In this document: positions 32,934-41,815 of the stretch, in pieces
Layout: every line of letters begins with the position of its first letter
Numbering within the stretch: position 1 is the stretch's first letter
DNA from: Chitinophaga costaii
GTDB lineage: Bacteria > Bacteroidota > Bacteroidia > Chitinophagales > Chitinophagaceae
Direction: 5' to 3'
DNA length: 64,000 nucleotides
Assembly (NCBI RefSeq): GCF_900094705.1
Contig: NZ_FMAR01000001.1
Location: 186,001-250,000 of the forward strand
Notes under the pieces: model-generated
What the model was told of the DNA's origin: nothing
The model's database searches: none
What the model saw: only the letters and a program-made list of their open reading frames with translations
Made by a program: the position numbers and the translations under genes

Positions 32934-34460
32934 TTACAATTTTTCAGGGTTCACGGTTATGGTCAGGTGTACAAAAAACTCCGTGGCCGTTTGCCGGATG
33001 CTTAACTCATGATGCCCGGGATATAATAAAGCCAGCCGGTGTTTAACATTGTTGAGCCCAATGCCAAACCCTTCCTTTTCCGTATCGTTTTCCGGCCGGC
33101 TGTGAATGCTGTTGAACACATCAAAAAACACCTTGCCATTATCACAATACAAACTCACCGATATACGCGACCTGGAACGCAGGCTGATGCCGTGTTTGAA
33201 AGCATTCTCCACGAAAGGAATGAGCAGCATGGGGGCAATATCCATATTGCAATGCAGCTCGTTCATATTTACATCCACCTGTATATCGGGCGATGATTGG
33301 GTACGTAGGCGTTGCAGGGAGATATAATTATGCAGGTAGGCTACTTCTTTGGTGAGGGCTATTTTTTCCTGGGAATTTTCGTGCAGCATAAACCGCATCA
33401 TATCACCCAGGCGTTGTATGCCTTCACTGGTATGCGTGGCATTTTCCTGCAGGGCGGTGCCATACAAAGTATTGAGGGCATTGAACAAAAAGTGAGGATT
33501 AATCTGGGAGCGTAGGAAATCCAGGTTGGCGGCAGACTTGCCCAGCGCCACTTCCAGGTCGCCCACAAGATCTTTGCGCTGCTTGCGGAGCTGGTACAGG
33601 CGCCAGGAAAGCGGCAGCAATACTACAAACTGCAACAACAATGTTACAAAACCCAGCGCTACTAACACCCCTCCCCAGCTATGTTGCATATGACCCAATG
33701 AGGCGATGATCACCATGGTAAGAATGGCCGCCGGCAGGGAATATAACAAGGTAGTTAACACAAAGGTGCCGCGGTCTTTTTTGCCCTGGTATTCAGGAAA
33801 GCCCTTATGCATCCATAGAAAATAACAGCCGGCCAGGTAAGGCCCGTAACATACAATATACCCCGCCAAATGCGAGCCCCGGCTAAGGGCAAATACCAGC
33901 AGCACCACCCATATAATGGCCATGGGAATGCCTTCAGAAATTATCTGGCGGAAAATCATGTTGGTCGATAACTGCGGGTACACGTAAGAGAGGTACAGCT
34001 CCCGTATGCTGTAATAGATGGCATAAAGCACCGCATACAGCAGGGTATTGTTAAACGCCATCTTCGCAAAATACATGTGCGCCCCTTTTACGGTTTTATA
34101 CACGCCAAACAGGTAACCGTAATAATAAGAATCGGCTATCATGAGCATGAAAAACACAAAAACCGCCAACGGTGCCAGGCAAAGTAGTCCCAGTACCCAT
34201 TTACGCCGTTCAAAATACTTCGGCACAATGAAGAAGTTCAGGAGTAAGAAAGCCCCGTAGGTCACTAAAATATGCAACACCACTGGTATGAGATAGTGAA
34301 TGTAATAGTCGAACACCTGGTGGTACAATTCAAATTTGTAACCCAGGGTATGTTGCTCTTCAAATACATTATTGAACACCGAGTTGGATAAACAGGTAAG
34401 CAGGGAAAACAAGAATATTGCGGTGGCGGTGCCAAATTCCAGTTTCTGAAAGGATTTCAT
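32934..34460 (-). CDS. LytS-type sensor histidine kinase
   Basis: This 508-residue membrane protein has about eight hydrophobic segments in its first 290 residues, then a His-kinase domain. The phosphoacceptor His is in RSQINPHFLFNALNTLYG (about residue 320), and the ATPase domain includes MLLIPFVENAFKHG (N-box) and GFGIGLNNVKHRL (G-box). It phosphorylates the response regulator encoded directly downstream. The multi-helix sensor has no recognisable extracellular domain, so the signal may be membrane-borne. Confidence 0.92.
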   Translation of the reverse strand: MKSFQKLEFGTATAIFLFSLLTCLSNSVFNNVFEEQHTLGYKFELYHQVFDYYIHYLIPVVLHILVTYGAFLLLNFFIVPKYFERRKWVLGLLCLAPLAVFVFFMLMIADSYYYGYLFGVYKTVKGAHMYFAKMAFNNTLLYAVLYAIYYSIRELYLSYVYPQLSTNMIFRQIISEGIPMAIIWVVLLVFALSRGSHLAGYIVCYGPYLAGCYFLWMHKGFPEYQGKKDRGTFVLTTLLYSLPAAILTMVIIASLGHMQHSWGGVLVALGFVTLLLQFVVLLPLSWRLYQLRKQRKDLVGDLEVALGKSAANLDFLRSQINPHFLFNALNTLYGTALQENATHTSEGIQRLGDMMRFMLHENSQEKIALTKEVAYLHNYISLQRLRTQSSPDIQVDVNMNELHCNMDIAPMLLIPFVENAFKHGISLRSRSRISVSLYCDNGKVFFDVFNSIHSRPENDTEKEGFGIGLNNVKHRLALLYPGHHELSIRQTATEFFVHLTITVNPEKL

Positions 34461-34565
34461 GAGTGGCGTTTGTTTTTACAATGATACGCCAGCGTTTGGG
34501 AGTGCTTGCGGAAAATGGGGCAAAACAGGGGGAAAATGGGATAAAAAAAGAAGGCGTTTAAAACA

Positions 34566-34594
34566 AAAGCCATCTCCATTGTGGAGATGGCTTT
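34566..34594 (-). terminator. terminator of the HAD gene
   Basis: AAAGCCATCTCCA pairs perfectly with its complement across a 3-base loop. Read on the minus strand it is followed by TTTTGTTTT. It lies 30 bases past the HAD stop. Confidence 0.85.
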
Positions 34595-34623
34595 GCTGTA
34601 CAAGCAGTATATCTGATAAAGAC

Positions 34624-35253
34624 TTAATCCTGTACCAGCCCATATTCAGCCAGCTTCGCTTTGGTTTCTTCATAGTTGCGATGCAGAATGCCTTTAATAT
34701 TCAGCCCTGCTGCCACCTGGATGAAAAGTTGCCGGTCTTCTAGGTAAAGTATATTTTCTGCCGGCACCTGTGCAATGTCCAAGGCCAGTTTGTAAATGTC
34801 TGCATCAGGCTTGCGGAAATGTGCAAAAGCAGACGATACAAAGAAGTCCACAAATTTGCTCAGGCCAAATTTCCGGATACGGTATTCGTTCAGTTCCCGG
34901 CCTTCGTTGTTTACGACGGCCACTTTCAGTTTATACTTTTCCTTAAGTTCACAGATCATTTTAATCATATCCGGGAAAGGCAGTGATTTTTCCAGCATAA
35001 ATTCCTTAAAATCTTCCCGGGTAAAACTGCGTGGTTCAAAGAATACGAGGCGGTGCAGGTATTCGTCTAACGTAAGTTTACCAGATTCATACGTATCGAA
35101 AGTGAGGTGATGGCGGTCGTTCATATCGGCCAGGTTCAGGCCGTATTTTTCGGCAGCTTCTTTTCTGGCGTTTCTATCCCATCCATTAGTACCCAACACG
35201 CCCCCAATATCCAGGAAGAGGGTCGTGATCTTAGTTGTTGTTTCCATGATCAT
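34624..35253 (-). CDS. HAD superfamily hydrolase (subfamily IA)
   Basis: This is a 209-residue protein. FLDIGGVLGTNGW replaces the usual DxDG(T/V) motif I: the nucleophile Asp is present, while the second Asp is Gly, as in haloacid-dehalogenase and epoxide-hydrolase-like HADs. VAVVNNEGREL is motif II and FVSSAFAHFRKPDADIY supplies the motif III Lys. LYLEDRQLFIQVA carries the final acidic residue. The altered motif I argues against a classical phosphatase and for dehalogenase-like or unknown chemistry. It is monocistronic with its own terminator. Confidence 0.82.
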   Translation of the reverse strand: MIMETTTKITTLFLDIGGVLGTNGWDRNARKEAAEKYGLNLADMNDRHHLTFDTYESGKLTLDEYLHRLVFFEPRSFTREDFKEFMLEKSLPFPDMIKMICELKEKYKLKVAVVNNEGRELNEYRIRKFGLSKFVDFFVSSAFAHFRKPDADIYKLALDIAQVPAENILYLEDRQLFIQVAAGLNIKGILHRNYEETKAKLAEYGLVQD

Positions 35254-35382
35254 CGGTTTAGCTTAATCTTTAAAATTAAGGGTTTTCTCCCAGTTCCGGA
35301 AATCATAAACCGCTGTCCTGGATGGGTAGCTGATGGCTGGCTATTCCTAGGTGCTATCTTTATTAAAATAGCCATGGCCCTG

Positions 35383-36342
35383 CTATAAAGTAATTACCTG
35401 CGCCTGCTGGGGGAACAGCAACTTTACGCCCAGGGCATTTCCTTTTGCCAACTGCACTTTTATCCTGGCTTCATTATTCCCCACCGGTTTTATATGTGTG
35501 ATCAGCACCGGCAAGCCTTTTAGGGAGCCGGGGCCGGCCAGGCTGTCCAGCACCGCCAGCTCGGTCATGAGCCAATGGGGTGTAAGATGACCATACAGCG
35601 CATGGTCCGACTGTTCATTGGGAAAGGAAGTTTCTATCATTATACCTTTGAGTTGGCGAGCTTTTAAGATGGGACTTACGGCTTCCCAAAGCTGGCGCAG
35701 GTTGTTGCCCCCTTCCAATGCGTCGGGGCCAGTATCGCCCAGGTAAAGCAGGTAGGACGACTGATGTTTTACCAGGAAAGCTGTACTCTGCCCGGGGGCG
35801 GAATGACGGAGCGGGTAGGCGCTCACTTCCAGGTCCAGGTCGGCAATGGGGGTGGCTACGCCGCTGTCCATGGGCATGTACCGGAACTTGCCCAGGGCGG
35901 GAGGATCGCCGGCATCGGCGAAGTTGCCCCAGCTCTTCCAGTTAAAGTATTTATCCTGTATAATGTTCAGGCAGAAAGGCAGTCCATAGAGGGCCTTGGC
36001 GCTATCGTCTGGCGCGTTTTGCAACATACCTTCCACGTGGTCCAGGTGGGGGTGGGAAATGAAATAGGCCCTTACCTGGCTTTTCAGCACATCGCTGGCC
36101 CGGCCCGGGAAAACATGGTGAGTAATGGCTTGCTGAAGGCCGGCGCGCACAGTGCCGCCATCCAGGCAAATGTATTGGGTACCGCCTGTGGGCTTCAACA
36201 GGTAAGCGGAAAGATTGCTTTCATCCAGCCCTCCCTTTACCCCCAGGGGAATAATGGTGAAGGTCTTACCGTTCTTTGTTTGCGCGCTTACTACCTGAAT
36301 TGCCAGCAGCAGGCCGCATAAAAGCTTATACCAATTTTTCAT
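35383..36342 (-). CDS. class II 3',5'-cyclic-nucleotide phosphodiesterase, secreted
   Basis: This 319-residue protein has a cleavable signal peptide (about 1-20, ending VSA-Q). The metallo-beta-lactamase core contains ISHPHLDHVEGM, the HxHLDH signature of class II phosphodiesterases. LLYLGDTGPD, GIMIETSFPNEQ, LYGHLTPHWL and VLITHIKPVG are further metal and family motifs. Class II enzymes hydrolyse cAMP (yeast PDE1, Vibrio CpdP). A periplasmic location would mean it degrades external cAMP as a nutrient or signal. It is divergent from a LacI-type regulator 154 bases away. Confidence 0.88.
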   Translation of the reverse strand: MKNWYKLLCGLLLAIQVVSAQTKNGKTFTIIPLGVKGGLDESNLSAYLLKPTGGTQYICLDGGTVRAGLQQAITHHVFPGRASDVLKSQVRAYFISHPHLDHVEGMLQNAPDDSAKALYGLPFCLNIIQDKYFNWKSWGNFADAGDPPALGKFRYMPMDSGVATPIADLDLEVSAYPLRHSAPGQSTAFLVKHQSSYLLYLGDTGPDALEGGNNLRQLWEAVSPILKARQLKGIMIETSFPNEQSDHALYGHLTPHWLMTELAVLDSLAGPGSLKGLPVLITHIKPVGNNEARIKVQLAKGNALGVKLLFPQQAQVITL

Positions 36343-36496
36343 GGGCTAAAAATAAGTACTTCCGCCTGCATTTTATAGTAAGCCTACCCTACAGCAACAG
36401 GCAGCAAACATCAACAACCTGCCATTGGACCATAACCCCCAGCGTGTAAAAAGTTGCTTTTTTAAAAAATGTGGGTATTTTTAACAAACACCTGTA

Positions 36497-37510
36497 ATGG
36501 CCAAACTACCTACGATAAAAGAAATTGCCAAGCGCCTTCATGTGTCGCCCTCCACGGTGTCGCGTGCACTACACGATCACTATAGCATTGGCCTGAAAAC
36601 CAAAACCATGGTGCAGCAACTGGCCAAGGAACTTGGCTACGAACCTAATCAGACCGCCATTTTTTTCCAGCAAAATAAAACCTTTACCATCGGCGTGATC
36701 CTGCCGGAACTGTCGGAAGCATTTTTCTCTACCGCCATCAGCGGCATTGAGGATACAGCCCACAAGAACAAATACACCGTGCTACTCGGACAGTCGCACG
36801 ATGATGAGGATAGGGAAAAAACCATTGTGGAAACGATGAAAAACCACCGGGTAGACGGGCTGATTGTATCGCTAGCCAAGAACACGGTAAATTATGCCCA
36901 CTTTGAAATGCTGAAGAAATATAACATTCCAGTGGTGTTCTTCGACCGCATTCCCAAGCTGCCCAATATTCATTACGTGGCCTGCAATATGGAGTCTGGC
37001 ACCATACAGGCGGTAGACTTCCTGCTGGCAAAGGGCCACCGCATTATTGGTATGATAAACGGGCCTGATAAGCTATTCGCCAGCCAGGAGCGCGTGAAAG
37101 GATATATGAACGCCCTGCACAAAAAACGCCTGAAGTACGACCCTAACCTGCTCGTTTCTTCCAACCTTACCCGCGCCGGCACCCACGCCGCCATGGCCCA
37201 GCTCCTTTCCTTAAAAAGAAAGGTGACTGCTATCGTGGCATTCAATGATTACGTAGCGCTGGACGCCGTACAGTATGCCCGCGAAAAAAAACTGAAGATC
37301 AATAAAGACATTGCCTTTGTAAGTTATGCCAACCTGCCCCTGAGTAATTACACCGCATTCCCTCCCCTGGCATCGGTAGAGCAGTTCCCCTACCTCCAGG
37401 GCCAGAAGGCCACAGAAACATTGTTGGAATTACTGGATTCCAAGGAAGACAAATCCTCCGCGTATTACAAGATTATCCTCGATTCACAACTGGTGGTGAA
37501 TAAGTATTGA
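36497..37510 (+). CDS. LacI family transcriptional regulator
   Basis: This 337-residue protein has an N-terminal LacI helix-turn-helix (TIKEIAKRLHVSPSTVSRAL, residues 5-24) and hinge (ELGYEPNQTA), then a periplasmic-binding-protein-like sensor domain (about 60-337). It is a dimeric repressor or activator answering a small sugar or nucleoside. Neighbours are a divergent secreted phosphodiesterase and, convergent, the SusCD-like locus. Control of either is possible. No palindromic operator was evident in the 154-base gap to the phosphodiesterase. Confidence 0.92.
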   Translation: MAKLPTIKEIAKRLHVSPSTVSRALHDHYSIGLKTKTMVQQLAKELGYEPNQTAIFFQQNKTFTIGVILPELSEAFFSTAISGIEDTAHKNKYTVLLGQSHDDEDREKTIVETMKNHRVDGLIVSLAKNTVNYAHFEMLKKYNIPVVFFDRIPKLPNIHYVACNMESGTIQAVDFLLAKGHRIIGMINGPDKLFASQERVKGYMNALHKKRLKYDPNLLVSSNLTRAGTHAAMAQLLSLKRKVTAIVAFNDYVALDAVQYAREKKLKINKDIAFVSYANLPLSNYTAFPPLASVEQFPYLQGQKATETLLELLDSKEDKSSAYYKIILDSQLVVNKY

Positions 37511-37632
37511 GCTTGCTGCAATACAGCTGCATGCTATTAGAAAAAGGGTTAACAACATGGAAAAAGGGCCAGGCCTGAAATTATGAACCACGACCACTCG
37601 TGCTGCGTGGCCGTGGTCATAAAAAGGAAGTA

Positions 37633-38949
37633 TTAGTTTAACGTACCGGTAAAAGTAAAGTCTTCATGTTCCACACTCTTGAATTGCCCCAGGATACTGC
37701 CGGAAGCCTGATCTATGTAATAATCCAGTATAAAATGATCGGCATTTAACCTTTGCGTGGTGAGCGGGGCCATATCGTTCACGATCAGGCCAGCATTGCC
37801 CGTGGGCGTAACCCCACTGAATTTATATACCCCCTCATCCGTCTTGGTATAGTTATACAGGAAGTCAGCCAGGAACTTATTACTACCCTGGTAAATATCC
37901 AGCTCCAATAACATTTGATTAGCGGGCACACTAAATAAAAACTGCATCCTGTCCATCCGCAGCCCATAGGGACCCGCTTGCATGCTGGCGGCAGCAGTGG
38001 CGCGCCGGGTTTTGAAGTCTTCTGACCAGCCAGGGTAGTCAGTAGCATTCGGCACGATAATGTCAGTATAACTCACCCCGATGAGCAGGTGCAAGGGCAG
38101 TATGGGCGTAGGCGATGCCTGTACCACTACTTTCTGGCCATCTACCATGGCATACAATACCTGGTTATCGTTGTCCCAGGTAAGTTCATAGATCTTTTTA
38201 CCATTGTACTCCACCGGCTGTTGCAATACGATGCCGGTAAGCGTAAAGGCAAAGGCCGATGCACTGGAGGAAATAACATTATCCTTCAACCAGTTTAGTG
38301 TAATTACTTTAGTATTGGGATTGATGGTGGTTTGTATCTTGGTGTCATCGCCCAGCAATACATACAGATTCAGGTTACTGGCGGTATAGTCCAGCAGTTC
38401 ATGCACCAGGGTATTAAGACCACCGGCCTCATAACTTGCTTCCTGCGCGGCAGTAGCTTTTACTAATATCATCTTGCTGTCCAGCAGGTTGCCGCGCAGT
38501 GTAATAGAGTCGTTAAACAGGCTATCGAACGAAAATTCAAAATCGGAATACAGTCCCCAGCCAGCTACCCCTCCTAACACGCCGGGCGAAGGATCAGCCA
38601 GGAGGTGGAGGTAATTGTAGGTATCAAACAACAGGGAAGGTGCCAGCACTGATTTTAAGCGGTAGCTGCTTTCAAAGGGTTCCAGGGTAGATGTTTCTGA
38701 AATATCTGCCATCATGGAAACACGGTTGCTGTCGGTGAATTTCAGAAAGAAGGAAAATCCGCCGCCGCCCTGCGGGTACAGGTAAGCTATCCATCCATTA
38801 TTACTGCCGGTAAGGGCAGACTGGTATGCATGCAGTTTGGCTTCCGTGCGTTCTTCCGGTCTTTGTCCGGACGCTGGGTCTACGCCTTCTTTTCTGCAAC
38901 TGGCCAGCAAGGCCAGTATAAGCGCTATAAAAACTAAATATCTTTTCAT
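37633..38949 (-). CDS. DUF4302-type lipoprotein
   Basis: This 438-residue protein has a lipobox (LLASC, Cys18) and a family-typical start after it: SALTGSNNGWIAYLYPQGGGG, FSFFLKFTDSNRVSM. DUF4302 proteins are surface or periplasmic lipoproteins found with SusC/SusD and a zinc metallopeptidase in Bacteroidota. The function is not established. It is the last gene of the minus-strand run, 12 bases after the metallopeptidase. It may bind the locus substrate, but that is inference. Confidence 0.82.
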   Translation of the reverse strand: MKRYLVFIALILALLASCRKEGVDPASGQRPEERTEAKLHAYQSALTGSNNGWIAYLYPQGGGGFSFFLKFTDSNRVSMMADISETSTLEPFESSYRLKSVLAPSLLFDTYNYLHLLADPSPGVLGGVAGWGLYSDFEFSFDSLFNDSITLRGNLLDSKMILVKATAAQEASYEAGGLNTLVHELLDYTASNLNLYVLLGDDTKIQTTINPNTKVITLNWLKDNVISSSASAFAFTLTGIVLQQPVEYNGKKIYELTWDNDNQVLYAMVDGQKVVVQASPTPILPLHLLIGVSYTDIIVPNATDYPGWSEDFKTRRATAAASMQAGPYGLRMDRMQFLFSVPANQMLLELDIYQGSNKFLADFLYNYTKTDEGVYKFSGVTPTGNAGLIVNDMAPLTTQRLNADHFILDYYIDQASGSILGQFKSVEHEDFTFTGTLN

Positions 38950-38961
38950 GGTAGTATGCGA

Positions 38962-40311
38962 TTAGTTTAGTGTACCAAGTAAGTAGGAACTGTTATCCCC
39001 CACTTTATAGAAGGCGCCCGTTGCTCCTTTAGCGCCCTTAGCGCCATCGGGTAGGCCAGGCCCCCAGTCCAGGTGGAAAGCAGTACCCTGGATATAAGCA
39101 TCTGAAGCCGTCATGGCATTCTTAATAAAGTTCATGTTACTGTAAGTGGTACCCGATGGTTGCGGGCTTATGGGATCCAGGGTCAACAGGCCTGCGTCCT
39201 GGTCTGTAAAGTTTAACAGGTAATCTGTATCGCCGTAATACGTAGTAGTGCCGGCGCCATTGGTGAAGTAATAGCGCAGCGTCATCCTATTATTGGCTTT
39301 AAACGTCATGTCGTATTTCGTCAGCACGAAACCCATGTCGGACAGCGCTGTTTTGGCGGTAGTCCATTTGGCCAGGTAATCGGCAGATTGTGGCGCGTCT
39401 GTAGTGGGGCTGGCCGCGAAGGTGGTGTACACATTGTTGGGGCCAATAGAATGGGTAAGGATTACCGGCGCGGTGGCCTGAATGGCGGCGCTCACACTGA
39501 CCTGCAACTGGTAGAAATCGATGTTCCAGGCGTTTTTAAAATACTCCACCACCAATTGTTCTTTCTTCCGCAGCTTGGTCTGCGGATCGGCGGGCAGGGC
39601 GTTCACAATATTGTTGTACTCATAACTTCCCATCATCAGCATATTGGCCACCATTTCTGCGAAGTCTTCGATAGGATTACTGCGGGAATACTGGGTAATG
39701 AAACCCAGCGAACGCGCTTCCGCCAGGGAAGGAATGTTCCAGTTGGCCGTATAGTCTGCCTTAGTCACCAGCTTAAAGGCCGGATCAAAAGCCACTTTCT
39801 GGTTCAGTATGTGGGTAAATTCATGCTGGATCACCTGTATCATCTGTTTCACCTTCTGCGTGTTGGTCTTATCAAAATCGTTGATCACATACAGCACGAT
39901 CTTGCGGCCACCTTCTGCCGTACCCAGGGTAATGGTGCCATCACCATTAAACTCCGGGCTGCCCACCAGCACAAACTGCTTGGGTGCATTCAGCTTCATG
40001 AAGTTGGCCCCACCCACCACTTCGTACGGTTTTATCCATACATCTTTCACCGTTTGCATAGCCGGGATCACCTGGCTTTCCAGGGGTGGGGTCATGTCTT
40101 TAGACAGGCTTAGTTCAAACGCATCCCAGCGGTATTTTACTTCAATGTTGTACGGTACCACGTAATTGGCGTCCAGCCAGTCATCCAGTTCTGTTTTGGC
40201 AGACTGGTTACGGTCTATGGCGTCCAGGTTGGCATTCAACTGTTCGTCTTTTTTACAAGCGCCCAGTACCAGCAACAATACGAGCAGGTTTATAACATAT
40301 ATCTTTTTCAT
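38962..40311 (-). CDS. putative zinc-binding metallopeptidase lipoprotein
   Basis: This 449-residue protein has lipobox LGAC (Cys19). The zinc signature QHEFTHILNQ (HExxH near residue 163) and a following Glu in EDFAEMVANML make a gluzincin-like site as in the Mx1-type putative zinc metallopeptidase family. Such lipoproteins accompany SusC/SusD and DUF4302 proteins and are thought to act on proteins or peptides at the cell surface. It lies 20 bases downstream of susD-like and 12 bases upstream of the DUF4302 gene, so all are in one operon. Confidence 0.85.
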   Translation of the reverse strand: MKKIYVINLLVLLLVLGACKKDEQLNANLDAIDRNQSAKTELDDWLDANYVVPYNIEVKYRWDAFELSLSKDMTPPLESQVIPAMQTVKDVWIKPYEVVGGANFMKLNAPKQFVLVGSPEFNGDGTITLGTAEGGRKIVLYVINDFDKTNTQKVKQMIQVIQHEFTHILNQKVAFDPAFKLVTKADYTANWNIPSLAEARSLGFITQYSRSNPIEDFAEMVANMLMMGSYEYNNIVNALPADPQTKLRKKEQLVVEYFKNAWNIDFYQLQVSVSAAIQATAPVILTHSIGPNNVYTTFAASPTTDAPQSADYLAKWTTAKTALSDMGFVLTKYDMTFKANNRMTLRYYFTNGAGTTTYYGDTDYLLNFTDQDAGLLTLDPISPQPSGTTYSNMNFIKNAMTASDAYIQGTAFHLDWGPGLPDGAKGAKGATGAFYKVGDNSSYLLGTLN

Positions 40312-40331
40312 GTATTTACGGTTTGGTATAG

Positions 40332-41804
40332 TTATCTCGGGTTTAAGGGTACATCCGACAGCGACACTTCCGGTGGCAACTGGAAGAGGCGGCGCGGATC
40401 GTCCGGCTCCAGGGTTACGTAGGAATCCACGTTATTCACCGCCTTGATATTATGGGTAACCGGTAGCTTTAGGCGGATGATGTCCAGCCAGCGCAATCCT
40501 TCTTGTATAAATTCTGCTTTCTTAAAATCGAGTACGGTGTTTATCAGCCCTTCCCGGGGATCGTCGGTGCCATAAAAGCTGGCCACTTTTGCCAGGGTTA
40601 CTGCCCGTGTAGATGGGTTATAGTTGTAGATGCGGGTGCTGGCAAAGGTGTTAATGTCTGCCAGCGCTTCATCATACTGGCCGGTATTGGCATAGGCCTC
40701 TGCCCGGTTCATCAGCAGCTCGTCTGTGGTAAACTGGGGCATGATGGTGTAGGGAATACCGATATTAGCGTTAGGACTGGAGCGGATGAACAACTCATTA
40801 AACTTCAGATAAGTATAATTAGGCGCTCCGTAGCTGTATAATTTCCTTCCACTGAAATTAGTGCCGGTTACATTGGGTTGTTGCAACGCTACGTTCAACT
40901 TAAGGCCCATGCCGTAGCGGTAAAACGCATAACTACGCGCCCACGCGGAAGGCGCTTCCGTGAGCAGCAGGTTGGAATTTTCGGCGGCCTGGGTAAACAT
41001 GATCTGCATTTCATTGGCCGACGAGTTATAGTAACGTGTATTCCAGGGGCGGATGTTGGCGGCAAAACTATTGCCGGGGAAGGCCGCACTGGCATATTGT
41101 ATCACCTTATCGTATTCTTTTTTGAAGAGGTAAAAACGTGCAGCAAAAGCATAAGCAGCGGCCTGGTTAAAATGATATTTAGGTACTTGGTAAGCGCTGT
41201 TCTTAATAAGGGGCAATCCTTCCTGCAAATCTTTTTCAATCTGTGCATAGGTATCGCCCACCGTGCCACGGCTGTATTTTTGAAACACCACTTTTTCCGA
41301 GGTGAGTACGTAAGGAATACCGGGCGAATCATTGGTACCGCCTGGCTCAAAGGGCTTGGCATACAGGATTACCAACATAAAATGCGCGTAAGCCCTGGCC
41401 AACAAGGCTTCCCCTTTGTACGGCTGGTATGGTGCAGGGTCTTTCACCACCGCAATAGCGTCCAGGGCAGCATTGGCGGCGGCAATGGCGGCATAACTGG
41501 CATTCCAGAATGCCGTAGGCGAACCGCCATCACGGCTTTGTACATCCTGCCACAAGTAGGCGTCCTGGTTCAGCGGATCCAGCGAGCCTACGTTCACGCC
41601 TTTATCTTCCGCATTGTCGGAAGCCGCTTCGGCAAAGGTGGCATAATCTGCCTGGGTATAAGCAGTGCCAAGTATCTCGGACACTTTTTGCACGGTGTTT
41701 AATTGTGTACGCTGGTCGGGCGCCTGGTCTAAATATTTCTTGCAGGAGGTAGAGAATAGCAAGACGACCGCCGGTATGATGAGAATGTGTTTTTTGTTTT
41801 TCAT
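40332..41804 (-). CDS. RagB/SusD family nutrient-uptake lipoprotein
   Basis: This 490-residue protein has lipobox STSC (Cys22) followed by KKYLDQAPD, typical of SusD-like proteins. TPR-like helices include EALLARAYAHFMLVILY and RFYLFKKEYDKVIQYA, and the C-terminus has RWLDIIRLKL and LFQLPPEVSLS. It forms the lid of the SusC channel and binds the substrate at the cell surface. It is directly downstream (11 bases) of the SusC gene. The companion peptidase suggests a peptide or protein substrate rather than a glycan. Confidence 0.93.
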   Translation of the reverse strand: MKNKKHILIIPAVVLLFSTSCKKYLDQAPDQRTQLNTVQKVSEILGTAYTQADYATFAEAASDNAEDKGVNVGSLDPLNQDAYLWQDVQSRDGGSPTAFWNASYAAIAAANAALDAIAVVKDPAPYQPYKGEALLARAYAHFMLVILYAKPFEPGGTNDSPGIPYVLTSEKVVFQKYSRGTVGDTYAQIEKDLQEGLPLIKNSAYQVPKYHFNQAAAYAFAARFYLFKKEYDKVIQYASAAFPGNSFAANIRPWNTRYYNSSANEMQIMFTQAAENSNLLLTEAPSAWARSYAFYRYGMGLKLNVALQQPNVTGTNFSGRKLYSYGAPNYTYLKFNELFIRSSPNANIGIPYTIMPQFTTDELLMNRAEAYANTGQYDEALADINTFASTRIYNYNPSTRAVTLAKVASFYGTDDPREGLINTVLDFKKAEFIQEGLRWLDIIRLKLPVTHNIKAVNNVDSYVTLEPDDPRRLFQLPPEVSLSDVPLNPR

Positions 41805-41815
41805 GTAGTGCAGTA

